Below, one piece after another: positions 22,244 to 34,680 of a stretch of 64,000 nt of DNA. The translations under genes were made by a program, and so were the position numbers. The notes beneath the pieces were generated by a model. It saw only the letters and a list, made by a program, of their open reading frames with translations. It was not told the DNA's origin and did not search any database. This DNA is from Artocarpus heterophyllus (taxonomy: Eukaryota; Streptophyta; Magnoliopsida; Rosales; Moraceae): contig JAJQZP010000440.1 of NCBI GenBank assembly GCA_025403435.1, positions 558,001-622,000 of the forward strand, read 5' to 3'. How positions within the stretch are numbered: the stretch's first letter is position 1; each line of letters starts with the position of its first letter.

Positions 22244-25200
22244 TCAGCATGGTGGCATGTCTGGTGGTGGGGGTAACACATGAGTATCTGGAGCTTTACC
22301 GTTTTTCACTATGAAGGCCATGTTCATCCCCCACGACATGTGCCTCTCGTAGTGGCAGTGCATATACCATACTCCTATTTCACCAAACCAACAAAAGAAC
22401 ACACGTCATTATCATCTTTGCTGAAAATTTTACCCAAAGCAATTTTAATCTGACAAGCCTTCTTCAAGTTTTTCCCCCTTCAATGCTTTCTCATTTTACA
22501 TCTACTATTTCTAAATGTGCTAAATTACCAAATGGAGTACATGTTCCTATTTCTCATAATACTAGTGTTCAGTCAGCTTTCAATTCAATTTAATTTCCTT
22601 TGGAAAGCTCAAAGCAATTCTAATCTGACAAGCCTTCTTCAAGTTTTTCCCTCTTCAATTGCACTTTTCTGTTGTCATATGATTCTTGCAAAGTATAAAA
22701 GAGAATAACAAAACTAGAAACAAACGAATCAAAAGGAGAATTTTTAGTAAGGTATAAAAAATATCCTATTGATGTTGAACAGCTTCAAACAATCATGTTT
22801 TGATTAAATTTTGAAAATATACGTATCTTTTTGTTCTGATAAGATTATAGTATAATCTGATGGAACTGCACAATATCAATAAGGTATGCTTTATACGCTA
22901 TACGACCTTTGTACAACAAAAAACTTGCAGCCAATATGATGTATGTACCTGGATTATCTGCCTTAAATCTGATAGTGATCCAGCCATTTATAGGGACAAT
23001 AACACTATTTTGAAGAGGAGGATCAACAAGATTATACTTCAAAGGATCCTTGTGCTTATTAAAATTGCCAAAGCCCCATCCAACCACGTAGAAACTAAAT
23101 CCATGCAAATGCATGGGATGTTCACTCGTAGCAAATATACTTGTCCCTTGAAAAACAATTTCCACATTGGACATGTACTCGACCACCTTTATTTCTGTTC
23201 CTCTCTTTGGCAGCTGCAAGTACAACGGAGGATCTTCAGTTGTGAAGTTGAATTTTAGCAGTGGGAAGCTCGGAAACCTAACTCCAAACGCACCATTGAT
23301 GTGATAATAGTAAGCTTCTAATATGTCAATCGATGTTGGGGTCACAAAGCTTATGTTGTTAACACTAGCTGATATACGAGTCCCATTTGGCCCTTGACAC
23401 GAAGTGTTCGTGTGAAAAGCGCAAGGGAATGAGTTCAAAGAGAGGGTGAAGAACAATGGAGTTGTTATGTGTAATGGAACGTCTATGGGGTGATATTGGT
23501 TGGCTAAGCTTCTTAACTTACTTGTGAAACGAACCAACGAAATAGTGTCGTTCTTAGATGGAAGCTTAGGGACAAAGGAAGGTGACAAGGTGGGAATATT
23601 AGTAGTATTAGTGTGGTTGTGTTTGTAGTGTATTATGGCCGTGGCGGTGGTTTCGTCGACAATGAGACGAGGATTAGGAGAGTAGATTTTAGCGGCCATA
23701 TGGTAAAGGTAATTAGGGTTTTGGTCAGTTGTGAACAATACGTCAATGGTTTGGCCAGGTGATATGTAGACCTTGTCAGTGAGCAATGGCTTGGTGTAGC
23801 TTGCGTCTAAGCCGACGACAGTTAGGGTGTGGTTGGTGATGGCAAAGACAAGAATGCCCTGCATGGCGGCATTCACTAGACGAAGTAGGTAAGTCTTACC
23901 CAAGTCAACCTGTAGCTTGTATGTATCTGTGAAATATTTAACAACCAAACCATTATTATAATAAAATAGTGGTTGATAGTACGTACAATATTAAGCTCAT
24001 AGGCTTCAAGAGAGGAATTCTTTGATAGAGTAAAGAAAAAGGCCTTTTAGTCCTTTACAATTTTGAATATTCGAAAATAAAAATTTATTTTGTTATATAT
24101 ATATGTATATATTTTGTTTGGACAAATATGCTATATCCTATAAAAAAATATCTTACTAGTAAGACTCAACTTTGAATCGGTAGATCACCTCATAATTAAT
24201 ATCAGATTTAAAAAATAAGACAAGTTAAGAAAATTGATGCAGCAGAATTGGGAATGTAGAATCTACCAACCTAACTTATACAGGATTTCAAAATCTACTT
24301 AAGAAAACCTCTAAGAGGGAAATTCCTTAATATGAGAAAAAACACTTAAATTTTGTATCTAATACTTAATATTCTAGTATGCTAGCTAATATGGCTATTT
24401 ATAGCCATTTAAGAAAATGACAATAATACTCACTAAAATAAACGACTAATTAGACAAATAACGATAAACTAATAGCAAAACAAAGATAAAACATGAAAAC
24501 GACTAATCTAAATAAATCCTCGTTTTTAGTTTTAAGAGTTCTGCCAGGGGTATTTTTTCTCCTACTATAGAACATTTTTTTTTCTTTTTTGCTGTGATAT
24601 GGTTTTTGATGTGAATTGCCAGTCGGGAGTTATAAACTACCAATAGGATTTTTTTTTCCTCTTACTACATAATTCTCTCTCTAAAAACAAAATTCTGCAA
24701 CCTTTTTATAAGAACATGCTTGGTCTTCATCTCAATCTTCACAAAGTTCAAATTTTCAATTTTAAATATAGAAATAATACCATCAAGTGTGGTGTTCTAG
24801 CAGTGAATATGGAGTACCATAGTAGGCTTATGATCTCAAGTTCATGTGCAAGGTTACCTCAAAAGGGTATTAAATATAAAGGCTTGTTTCTTGTTAGCCT
24901 AATACTATATTTAGAATGTTTTATCTTCGCTATTAGTATATTCAATGGGACTAGGGTAATGTGTTCCTTTTTCAAGAAGTAGGGTTTGCTTGTAAGGCTT
25001 CTAATGAACATTCTTGTCAGTATTTGAGGGACTCCTTTTGTAACATCCAATGAGTTATGCTAACATTAGTCACTCCCTCCTAAGACTTTTGTTCAGCAAA
25101 AAAATAATGAAACCCAAGTAGGTCTTAGTATTTGGTTTTAGAATTGAGAAATACATCGCAATGCACTTATTCAACTATAAAGAGATTGACCTGTTGGTTT

Positions 25201-28200
25201 TGAGCTGCAAGGATAAAGATAACCAGGTAGACCATTGATGGTAAAGGCATCTGAAACAATAGGATCTCCTCCAGATTGCAGAAAATAATTATAAGTCTTC
25301 ACTATATCTTGCTTCCACCATTCTCCTGCAATGCAATCAATAATTTTCCTAATTATTCTTATTATTTTTAAAATATATATATGTATACATATATAGCAAA
25401 GAGGTACTTATATATAGATGTGTAATCTTATATAGAGTGTTTAGGAATGTAGTTAGAACTAAAATATTCTAGCATATAGGGGCTTTACACTATAACAAAC
25501 TTTTGTTTTACACTTTCTAGATGGTTGGAATCAATTAGTTCCAATTGATTCAACTAGGTTCCAACTAGGTTACACTTTAGACAATGGGTTACAAGATTCC
25601 CAAACCTTTTCGTAGATAAAGGGAGAAAATAAAGGAGCCTTGGCATGTTAAAATGTATGTAATGTTTTATATCATAAATTTTTTATATAATTATATATTA
25701 TACCTAATATGACGGGGAATTCAGCATGAGGCTTGGAAAAAGGGTAATTGGTTCTATTTTTGGGGTAGATGATGATGGCACCATGGACGGTGGCTCGGTC
25801 CCACTCACTATGTGCATGCCACCAAAGGGTGCCTTCTTCTCTGGAGAATATGATCGTTTGCCTAAACTTGGCTCCAGGTTGAATTGGGCATTGTGTGATA
25901 TATTCAGGACCATCTGACCATGGATTTCTTGGTTGCCTTACTCCATGCCTGAAAATTGTTGATTGAATTTAGAGAGAAGGAGAAGAAAAATTTAAGAATC
26001 TAGAGAGAAAATAAGAACAACATTGAGGAGAATATTCTAAACAATTAGTATATTAATTATTGGTTGTCTTTGTAAGTACTGACTATCACTAGGCTATATT
26101 TACAAGCACTAACAATTTTAGTGATAATGTATACTGATAAATTATAGTGTGGTGTTCGGAAAAATCCATTAATTAATAAGTATAATTAATTAAAGATTTT
26201 TCAGTAACTAAGTCATTAAGTTCATAAGAAAGTAAGAGTTTAAAACCTATAAGCACAAATTCCTATTAAATTGTTGGGCACGACAACAATATGACAAGAT
26301 TTATCATACTATGTGCATATTGAGCTAGTTTAGGAATGACCATGTGTTTTCAGCTACAATGCTTAACGTTAAACTATGATAGTAGAAATAAGATGAACAA
26401 TAATTAAAGAGTGCAGAAGCTTAAGATCAACTTGAGACAAGTCAATAAATCCTTAATGATCCAAGCAAAATTTTAAGATTAGAAAACCCTCCCATCTAAA
26501 AGTCAAGACGAAGCAATTTTATCAGTAAGATATGTAAAATTCAATAAGTAAGAATTTCAAGTATAATACTGTATTAGTAGTATATTAAATAATTGATTGA
26601 CAGTCTAATGTGGTTAAATGACATTGATTAGCTCTTGCTTAATTTAGAGAGTTTTATGCTAGTGAGATCAAGGAACTGGTGTTATGAGTGTCATGAAATA
26701 GGTTAGTACTTATGGTGGCCTAGAAAACCTTGAAATTAATATTGAAGTGGTTAAACGACATTGATTAGCTCTGGCTTAATTTAGAGAGTTTTATGCTAGT
26801 GAGATCAAGGAACTGGTGTTATAAGTGTCATGAAATAGGTTAGTACTTATGGTGGCCTAGAAAACCTTGAAATATTGAAATTTAAATACTTAGGCTGGAG
26901 ATTTGCTTGAAAAATCCCATGTTATGTTTTTGGAAAATTATAAAATAAATTCCAAAATTCTATAGTTAATATTAAAGCTTGATTTTATAGCTCTTTCGAA
27001 AAAATAATTTGGTTTATGATTTAACACTATGATTTAAGGCTGAGAAAATTTTAAACTATATTTTTGGAGACCAAATGCCTTTTTGGTCGTTGTTTCTATA
27101 GATTCTACAACCAAATTTGGTTGCAAAAAATTTGTTTTTTAAACTTTTGTAGCAACCAAACTCAATTTGGTTGCTAAATATCTCGTCGTGGAAAACAAAA
27201 TTTATCGTAGTAACTTGAAAATTTAATATACAAGAAATTCAAGTATAATATGGTGTTAGTAGTACTATAAGCTATGTTTATAATAAAGCATAATTAGCTC
27301 ATGCGTGATTTGTTAAGTGCTTAAAAATTATGTTTTGCAAATATAATTTTTTACTTGCTGAATGAAGGTTAATTCAGTTATGTTTATGCTGTAGCTAAGA
27401 TACTTGTCAGCAACACTTGATAGGTAATGGCGAGCAGTGGATGATTGGTGGAGATAAGAATGAATACAACTTACAAAATGAATCTTCCGCAGCAGGTTTA
27501 AAATGAATTATGTATCTATATTTCAAATAGTTTTAAGTAAGTATATTTTAAAAATTGAGGTTGTAGTTATACAACCTCTAGATAATTTTAAGATTAATAT
27601 GTTGTAACGGATATCGTAACAAATATATGTAATTTCAAATAAAAAAATTTATAACGATATTTAATTTGGAAATGTTTTAAATTTGTTTTGTTTTAAATTA
27701 AGAAATGTTTATAAGAAATTGTTTTGAGTATCTACCACTGTGCCTTAAAAAAACATTCCACAAACTAAGTACTTTGTGTTAAAATATGTTTAAGTTTAAG
27801 AGGTAACGACAACATAAGTAGGGTTGTTATATATAGTACTTAAAAGAAAATGTCACTAAATACCAGTGGATTGTAATGTTGCGGTTGCCTTTGTTATAAA
27901 CATCGACCACGACGGTATCTCCTCTGCGAGCATATATCGTTGGCCCGGGAAATTTACCATTTATTGTCAAGATGTTCTTGGTGCTGCACAGCCTCGTGTA
28001 AGGGTTTTCTTCAACCTGTACATCATAAGCATAAAACGGTTCCCCATTTACTTCTCTCACACACACACACACGCACATACAAGTAAGAATGCAGGCAGAA
28101 TACAGATTGTATATGTAATAATGCTCACAAATGATGAAATTAAAATGTATAATACTAGGATGCCGGTATGATATTATTCTTTGGCTTCTGATCACACGTG

Positions 28201-28397
28201 ACATGATGATATATACACACACATATATAATATACGTATGTGTGCGCGCTAGCTATATAATGTGTGTACATCATGTATATATGTATATATGAAGTACATA
28301 TAAAGATTACCACAAAAGAATAATGAGACCAAGGTTGGCATTGGAAGACGCCAGCGAGCACTAGGACCCCTAAAAGTTGCAACCTTAAAGCCTTCAT
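22244..28397 (-). CDS. laccase (multicopper oxidase), six exons, apparently intact
   Basis: Secreted multicopper oxidase that couples one-electron oxidation of phenols to reduction of O2 to water, in the apoplast. Exons by GT-AG junctions and phase: 28311-28397, 27864-28015, 25704-25948, 25191-25325, 22949-23926, 22244-22374, giving 575 residues, the usual plant laccase length. Residues 1-22 look like a signal peptide ([15 protein letters not shown]). All four copper motifs are present: [32 protein letters not shown], and [13 protein letters not shown], whose Met is the likely type-1 axial ligand. The end is PPPPDMPPC. The motif style resembles the LAC14/LAC15 group, an inference from a few residues. 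The exon 2 acceptor (TACAG before 28015) is the least certain junction. Introns 2 and 5 contain repeats. Broken relatives flank it on both sides. Confidence 0.9.
22436..22484. repeat. 49-bp direct repeat, copy 1, in laccase intron 5
   Basis: Matches 22611-22659 with two differences. The two copies flank a fragment of copia sequence. Confidence 0.9.
22485..22610 (+). mobile_element. copia pol fragment captured in laccase intron 5
   Basis: About 126 bp match element A at 16569-16735 (shared blocks include CAAATGGAGTA, TGTTCCTATTTCTCAT and TTTCAATTCAATTTAAT), with an internal deletion of roughly 45 bases. No LTR or transposon end is present. It sits between the 49-bp direct repeats at 22436 and 22611. 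It lies on the strand opposite to the gene. Confidence 0.82.
22611..22659. repeat. 49-bp direct repeat, copy 2, in laccase intron 5
   Basis: Second copy of the repeat at 22436-22484, directly after the captured copia fragment. Confidence 0.9.
26610..26876. repeat. tandem duplication in laccase intron 2
   Basis: Two copies with a 137-bp period (starts at 26610 and 26747). They share the run from GTGGTTAAA to GGCCTAGAAAACCTTGAAAT with only a few differences, so the duplication is fairly recent. Confidence 0.9.
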
Positions 28398-28470
28398 GAT
28401 CTCCAAACCTTACTCTTTCTTACGTTTTTAGTATATGTCTGTTTTGTGGTTAACAAAAGAGCCTGTCTAG

Positions 28471-28488
28471 TGAGCATATATATGCTCA
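28471..28488 (-). promoter_or_regulatory. TATA-containing perfect palindrome upstream of laccase
   Basis: TGAGCATATATATGCTCA is an 18-bp perfect palindrome centred about 80 bases upstream of the laccase ATG. Its core is the only good TATA box in that interval. It is absent from both pseudogenes, where a copia LTR fragment takes the place of the promoter. Confidence 0.5.
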
Positions 28489-31400
28489 AATTTCGTAGCT
28501 ATCACCAGCACTCGCATACGTTATTAATTTGTGCACCTTAAGTCTCTGTTGTCCTCACTAAAATCCAAATTCTGGTATTTGTCTTGTCAGACGTTCAACT
28601 TATAAAAGTCATCTAATTACTATAAAATTTCCACGAGTGTACTCGACCGTCTAGTTCATTTACCTAATGCGTGATAAATTGAACTATAAGATTATCTACA
28701 TCCAACGTAAGGTACAACATTTTCTCTTCAGTGTCGCACATGAATTGTCAACAGTTGCAGTGTAAGTGTTTTTCTAAAGTTTTGAACGATTGTGGGTTAT
28801 GTTGAAAACCAAAATTTTCAAAAGAAAGAAAAATCAATTCAGGCAAATTGAAAAAAAGTCTAAAATATACAACGTTATTGAAAAAAGTAAAAGTTTATCC
28901 TTCCTTGATAATGAACCAGATGGTCAAATAGTCCTGTTATATACACATTAACTGTTGCAATCCATATATATGTCATATTTTTTGCCACCATATACATCTT
29001 TCCCTAAATACGTAACAACGAAAATGTAAAAGAAAAAACGTTTGAAAACTGTCAGTCATAAGGATACGTGTTCATCTTTGACCCAAATTTATTACTTTTC
29101 AACTTCCTCAGCGAATCAAAGGGCATTTTATTCACGTCAAGACAAACCAGACAAACCTGCTCTTGTCGTTGAGGATTAAAAAAAAGGAGAAAAAACACAA
29201 ATCAATTATATCTATATGCATAATAGTTTGACCAAATACCTCCAAAGAGTATGTATATTTAGACAAATTTATGCGTGTCATTCTCATTTAAAGACATGTT
29301 AATTTATTATGTATTTTATAATATGGTGATTAAAGAAAGCTTCGATAAGGAAAATTTGGATTTTTCAAAAGATCAGACGCTCACTTCATGCAAGAAAATA
29401 ATACTTCATTAACGCAAGAGGATAATGATTGAAAATATTGAATTAGTCCTTAGGCTTACGAGATATATTGTAGACTTTCAATTGTGAAGTTAAGATAAAT
29501 CAAAATTTTCAAAGTATTTTAATCATTGAAAACATTGATGTCATAACATAACTACTACATATGTAATTACAAAATGCGATATTATTATGACAATTACAAT
29601 GAAATTTCTGTTATTTTAAAAATATTTTTTAAAACCTTTTTTTTTTTTTGGCAAATTTCAATTCAAGTTAAATGAATTTTTTCATATACATAATGTAATT
29701 ATCTCTTATAGATTTACGGGGCTTATTAAAGAGTGATTGCTTATATAGTTAACGTACGCATGTTGTAAGAACAAAACAATAAATCATACCCGGATGGAAT
29801 TACGTTTATGTTGACCAAATGATAAAGACTTTGGAAACCTGCACTCCCTATAGAGCCCTATTGGCTGGATCAATTTATTGTTGGAGAATTTTAGAGGAGA
29901 GTTGCACAATATGATATCATTTTTTACTTGTGGGATCAGTTGGTGTCAGTCTATTGGAAAAGTCGATGATTATGATCACAAAAGTCATCACAATATATCT
30001 TTTCCAAGGATGAGAATCTATTTTTGAACCAGTTAAGTGCGAAGTCGCACATACAAGCATGGCAATTAATATAAGATTGGAAGCGACAGTTGCGTCTATG
30101 ACTAACTATTCAGAATTATTAGCAAAAATATTAATAGGTTTAATTACAAGAGACAGAAGAAGCCCATTGGAGACCATATTTTGCAATTGTTTATGGGCCA
30201 CTTGGCCGAACAATAAAAATGAGAGATACTATTATTCAAATCAGAGAGCAAAGAAATATAGAAAAATAACAGTAATCTTATTTAACTTTATAAGATTATA
30301 ATCTCACTATTAACTAAACAGTAAGTTCTAATCTAAAAAGTACACTACATATTAGATTGAGGTCTGCTACTTTGTTAGTAGCGAAGTTGTAACCCATGAA
30401 GATGAAAAAAGTTTTTCTATCAATAATAACTGGACTATTGAAGCCTACCTCATTACAGTGCACATCTTTGATCACATTGACAGCATCAGATTTTGCCTCA
30501 TTATTAGGCCAAAATGGTGTCCTCAACCAAAAAAAAAAGGTGTCAAAATAGGATAAGAATAGTGATCAGACTGTAAAAGTATACATTTTATAAGGATAAA
30601 ATCATTTCTTTATGCGTTGATTTCTCATTAAATCTCTTAATTAATAGCATTTTTGTATTTAACAGTGTTTTCATGTCTTAATGTAAAAATACGTTTAATG
30701 ATATATTTTATGTTAATAATATTTCTGGAGATTTTTAGAATCCATTTCGTATGTAAAATATTAGTTTAGTTTGAAATTAGTCAAAATCATAAAAATAGTT
30801 AGTGGTAATTTTATTTTAAGTTTTAATGTGTTTTAAGTCTATAAATATGTTCTCTAATATTTTTATTAATTTTTAAAAATATTTTCAAGTCTTAAAAATC
30901 ATGTCTGTGTTAAACCAAAAGAGATTAGAATTTGATAAGTTAGTAATTATTTTTGTATGCTTTATTGTAAAATAAATATTTTTAAAATTATTGTGAATAT
31001 TATGTTTGTAAAATCATTATTTTTGTTTCAATTCTTTGTCTTTAAATTTAAAATATGATGGAAAACGGAGTAAAACGACATCAAAACTGGCAAAATTGGA
31101 CAACAAATACCTCAAAAACATAAAAATATTTGAATTTAAATCTAGAGGGGACACATGGTACGTTCCTAGCCTTTGGATCACGCTGCCATTCACTGTAGAC
31201 CATCAAATTGTTTGCCACATGTCACGCACTGTTCCAGTTGCCAGACAGTCTGGCTCGTGTGTCAATTGGGAATCTCAGGCCCTCTTTGATCGTGTGTGGT
31301 CCATCTCACGTGTGTGTCTTCCAAGCTATCAAATATAATTACCAGAACTAATTTGTCCATTGGATCACAAATTGGATGCCTAAGATAATGTTGCTCAAGT

Positions 31401-31588
31401 GCGTGCAACCGCTGCGCAGCACTGAAAAATGCTCAAAAAATTCAAATCCTTAGGGACCTGAAATAGGAGAGAAAAGAAGAAAAAATGGTAAAAAATGATC
31501 AAATTGCACAATTTGATCCGTGAAGTCAAGGAGAATAGTAAAAAGAGAATTATAAAAATAACGAACAATATATTTTAGAGCCTATAAA
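28489..31588. other. laccase upstream region, AT-rich, no gene
   Basis: No recognisable gene apart from a LINE RNase H remnant at about 30040-30530. Positions 31030-31400 are less AT-rich and end near solo LTR F. Their origin is unclear. Confidence 0.45.
30040..30530 (-). pseudogene. LINE RNase H domain remnant
   Basis: The minus strand carries NNEAKSDAVNVIKDVHCNEV and VIIDRK, resembling the alpha-helix plus acidic-residue segment of the plant RNase H (RVT_3) domain. Positions 30050-30240 are clearly similar to 53640-53830. Open frames are short and shifted. Confidence 0.45.
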
Positions 31589-32149
31589 TGTGACGACTTG
31601 CCTTTTTAGGTAGTCATTTTATTTTCTTAAACATCGTTTCATAAATAGTAATCTTACTTACTTAGTAAGAAAAATATTGAAATAATTTTTTTTCTTTAAA
31701 CCTTCTTTAAGACTGATGCGACCTCTATCGCATTTTAAGTTGAGACCTAGCTCAACACATGCCCTTAAAATCATTTCAAATCATTTCTTAAAACTTAATA
31801 AGAAACATTTATTAAATCATAGCTTAAAACTTTACTTTATAATTACATAAAACATATCGTAAACTGTATCTTAAAACTTTGAATACAATTCTTAGAATTC
31901 TGATTTTCTTAAAACTTCGCAAACACAACATTAAACAATAAAAAATCTTTTCTTTACGTAGCGGAAGCAAACAGTGATGGTATCCATACCTAAATCTTCG
32001 CATCTGTCCTCCGCAGCACCCAGCTCTTCTAACGGGTCCTACTGGTCACCAATAAATTACCTACAGCATGAAGAAACTTTTAATGAGCTTTTGCTCAGTA
32101 AGTTCAAACATAAACTCACAAATCATTTAATCAAGCTTTAAAACTTTTC

Positions 32150-32420
32150 TCATAAAAACCTTTCTCTTGAAACATTTTCATAAACGTTTTCTATAAACAT
32201 TTCTGAAAACGTTTTTCATAAACGTTTTTCGTAAAACATTTATGAAAACGTTTTTCATAAACATTTTTCATAAAACATTTCTGAAATGTTTTGCATAAAC
32301 ATTTTTCGTAAAACATTTCTTGAACGTTTTGCTTAAAACGTCGTTCATAAACCTTTTCTTGAAAACATGAAAATGTTTTTCATAAATATTTATCATAAAA
32401 CATTTCTCTGAATGTCTTTC
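32150..32420. repeat. degenerate short tandem array in LTR F
   Basis: A dozen or so imperfect units built on AAACGTTTTTCATAAACATT follow one another with variable length of about 20-24 bases. Confidence 0.8.
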
Positions 32421-32676
32421 ATAACATAACATATAAATATTTCATAAAAAGGAATTCAAGCAACATCAAAATGCAAGACTCCATTTATGCTCAATTATTA
32501 ACTTCAATTATGAGCATTTTATGAACATTTTTTTCTTACTTTAACTTTCTATCTTCGTTCTTTAACTTTCTTTACTTTATAACCTTTAGTGTTCGTACCA
32601 ACATCTTTAATCATGAGATCATAAATGTGATGCTCCCCTTGTGGGAGACTTAAGACCATCGAACTTGGTGGTCATG

Positions 32677-34666
32677 TGTTGGAAACAAAGTACGCAGCGG
32701 AATTTTAAAAATTTTTCATCAGAGTAATTTCCAAAATACAAGTTTGACATGATATATGTATAAATTAAACAGATCTTACTAACCTCAGTGTGCCGAAGAA
32801 CCTCCGCAACCCGTGTAGAGAAGTAACGTTCCAGAAGAGCCTCAACCAACTGGTCTTCTTTACTATTCTCTATCCACAACCGGAGTGAGTGTGGGCTCAC
32901 ACGTACAGCTCTTCCACCGGTGACTCTCCTTCCAACCAATAGAGAGAACCCAAAGCTAGTGCTCGTGATTTGTGAACAAAAGCTCTCAGGGAGTTTTTAG
33001 ATGCTCACTAGAAGAGTATCACTCTTAATCTCTCAATTAATCTGAGTAAATCATGAGACTCACTCCCTTCTTATACCTATTGGTCCTGGGGTCAGTCCAT
33101 ATCAGATTAGGTCTCAAAAACTCGAAACAGAATCAAGTTCAGATCAATATATGATAAGATCCGCGTAAAAACGCGTAATCTTATCTCCGCTGATCGGCAG
33201 GCTGAGCACATCATCCGGCAGGCCGAACTCCTGAGAAAAAATCTCCGCGAATCTTTTATTTTCCACCCGAGATTCTAAAGGATAAAGTCTCAGTTTTGAT
33301 TCAAATAACCCAATAGAGAAGTTATCTGATCAAAACAAACTTTATCAAGATAATCTCTAAGAAAATAAATCAATTCACAATAATTCTACAAGTTTATCTT
33401 GTTCTAATTTTATCCAAAATTAAAACAACCGATAAACAGACAAGAATTAACTGATCGCAATAATTCAACAAGTTTATCTTGAACTAATTTCTTACAAAAT
33501 TAATTCAACCGATAATCAGACATGAATTATTTGATTCTTACAAATTTTAAACCAATCTGATAAATCCGACATAAGTCATCAATTATTGGAAAAGCACGCC
33601 ATGTTGTTACAGGATTTTGTGAGCTAGCAAAGGGGACCAAAATGGACCTATAAAGTTCAAGCTCATGATAATTATGAAACCCAATATCCCAGATATACAT
33701 TTCACAATTATCAACTCCAACGCTACTCCACTAAAAGCTTGGAGCTGCACTCTCGAACTTTATAGAATTACGAAGCTCGTGCAGCCAAGTCTCCATGACA
33801 TATCATAGTGCATCGTATCCCCATATGATAATCCATAATCGGCTTAAGGACAAGTTCTGTCTTACCTTCCTAATTATTTTTATCTTACGTTCCATTGTCT
33901 CACCATTAGAAAACTTACCATCCAAAAATAGTATACCATTCAGTTACACCTATGTATCCAAATGGTTGAGCGCTCCAGTTTTCCAATTACAAGACAATGC
34001 ATATAAGAGGATATCATTACTCCTAAAGAAGAGCCATGGATTCCATATATATGAATAACAAGTCTATGCTATCAAGAGTCATGCCTCCAACGTACCGGCA
34101 TGCATACCACTATAGAGATGTAGGAGTCACCCATTGGTACATCAAAAGACACAAGTCGAGATAACGGGCCCACTATTTATCTCAGGATTAAGATACAATA
34201 CAAATGACTGTCTAAAGTGAATCGATTTGCCAAGACAGAATTATTAATCCAAATTAATTCACTTTATGTCCCGATCCAACACGTCGTCACCTATGACAAC
34301 GCGCCAATGTTTCTATTCACGGAGTCCAACTCCAATGGTCAAGACAAACCATCTCCCAAAAGGGATATAGACAACATAACAATCTTTGCATGAATAAAGC
34401 GCCCGACTTTATTCCCTCGATTGTGGATCATGTGTTTTAGACCATCACCTTAAGAATCGTGTCTACCGCATAATCATCCCATCATATGCCCAATTCTTAA
34501 GGTTTAGACTGACAGTCTCAGACTACTGTTTGCTTATCATACATTCAACAAATATGAACGTAAAGAGGACAAGATTTGGTATATATAAATGAATAAATTC
34601 TTTATTGATAAAAATGTCTCCAAAAATGTATTACATTTTTACTCCTTAGGGCATACATGTCTAACA
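32677..34666 (-). repeat. 3' LTR of copia element B
   Basis: A 1,990-bp LTR, homologous along its length to 48345-50354 and to solo LTR D. It is 20 bp shorter than the 5' LTR because it lacks one GATCGGCAGGCC-containing unit near 33200. Confidence 0.93.
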
Positions 34667-34675
34667 ATCTCCCAC
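34667..34675 (-). promoter_or_regulatory. polypurine tract of element B
   Basis: The minus strand reads GTGGGAGAT directly before the 3' LTR, the standard copia plus-strand primer. Confidence 0.75.
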
Positions 34676-34680
34676 TTGCA

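Noticed and set aside
25704..25913. 69-residue frame ending NSPSY in laccase exon 3
   Set aside because: It is the wrong frame of exon 3. The correct phase gives [10 protein letters not shown] through HAEFPVIL.
27866..28050. Laccase exon 2 starting at the AG before TAAATGGGG (about 28050)
   Set aside because: That acceptor does not match the phase of exon 1 and creates a stop. The TACAG acceptor before 28015 keeps the frame and aligns with the normal laccase start.
32619..32939. 106-residue frame in the B LTR, with relatives at 14459-14692 and 48373-48606
   Set aside because: It recurs because the LTR recurs. It lies around the LTR terminus, extends past the LTR end in one copy, and has no recognisable domain.
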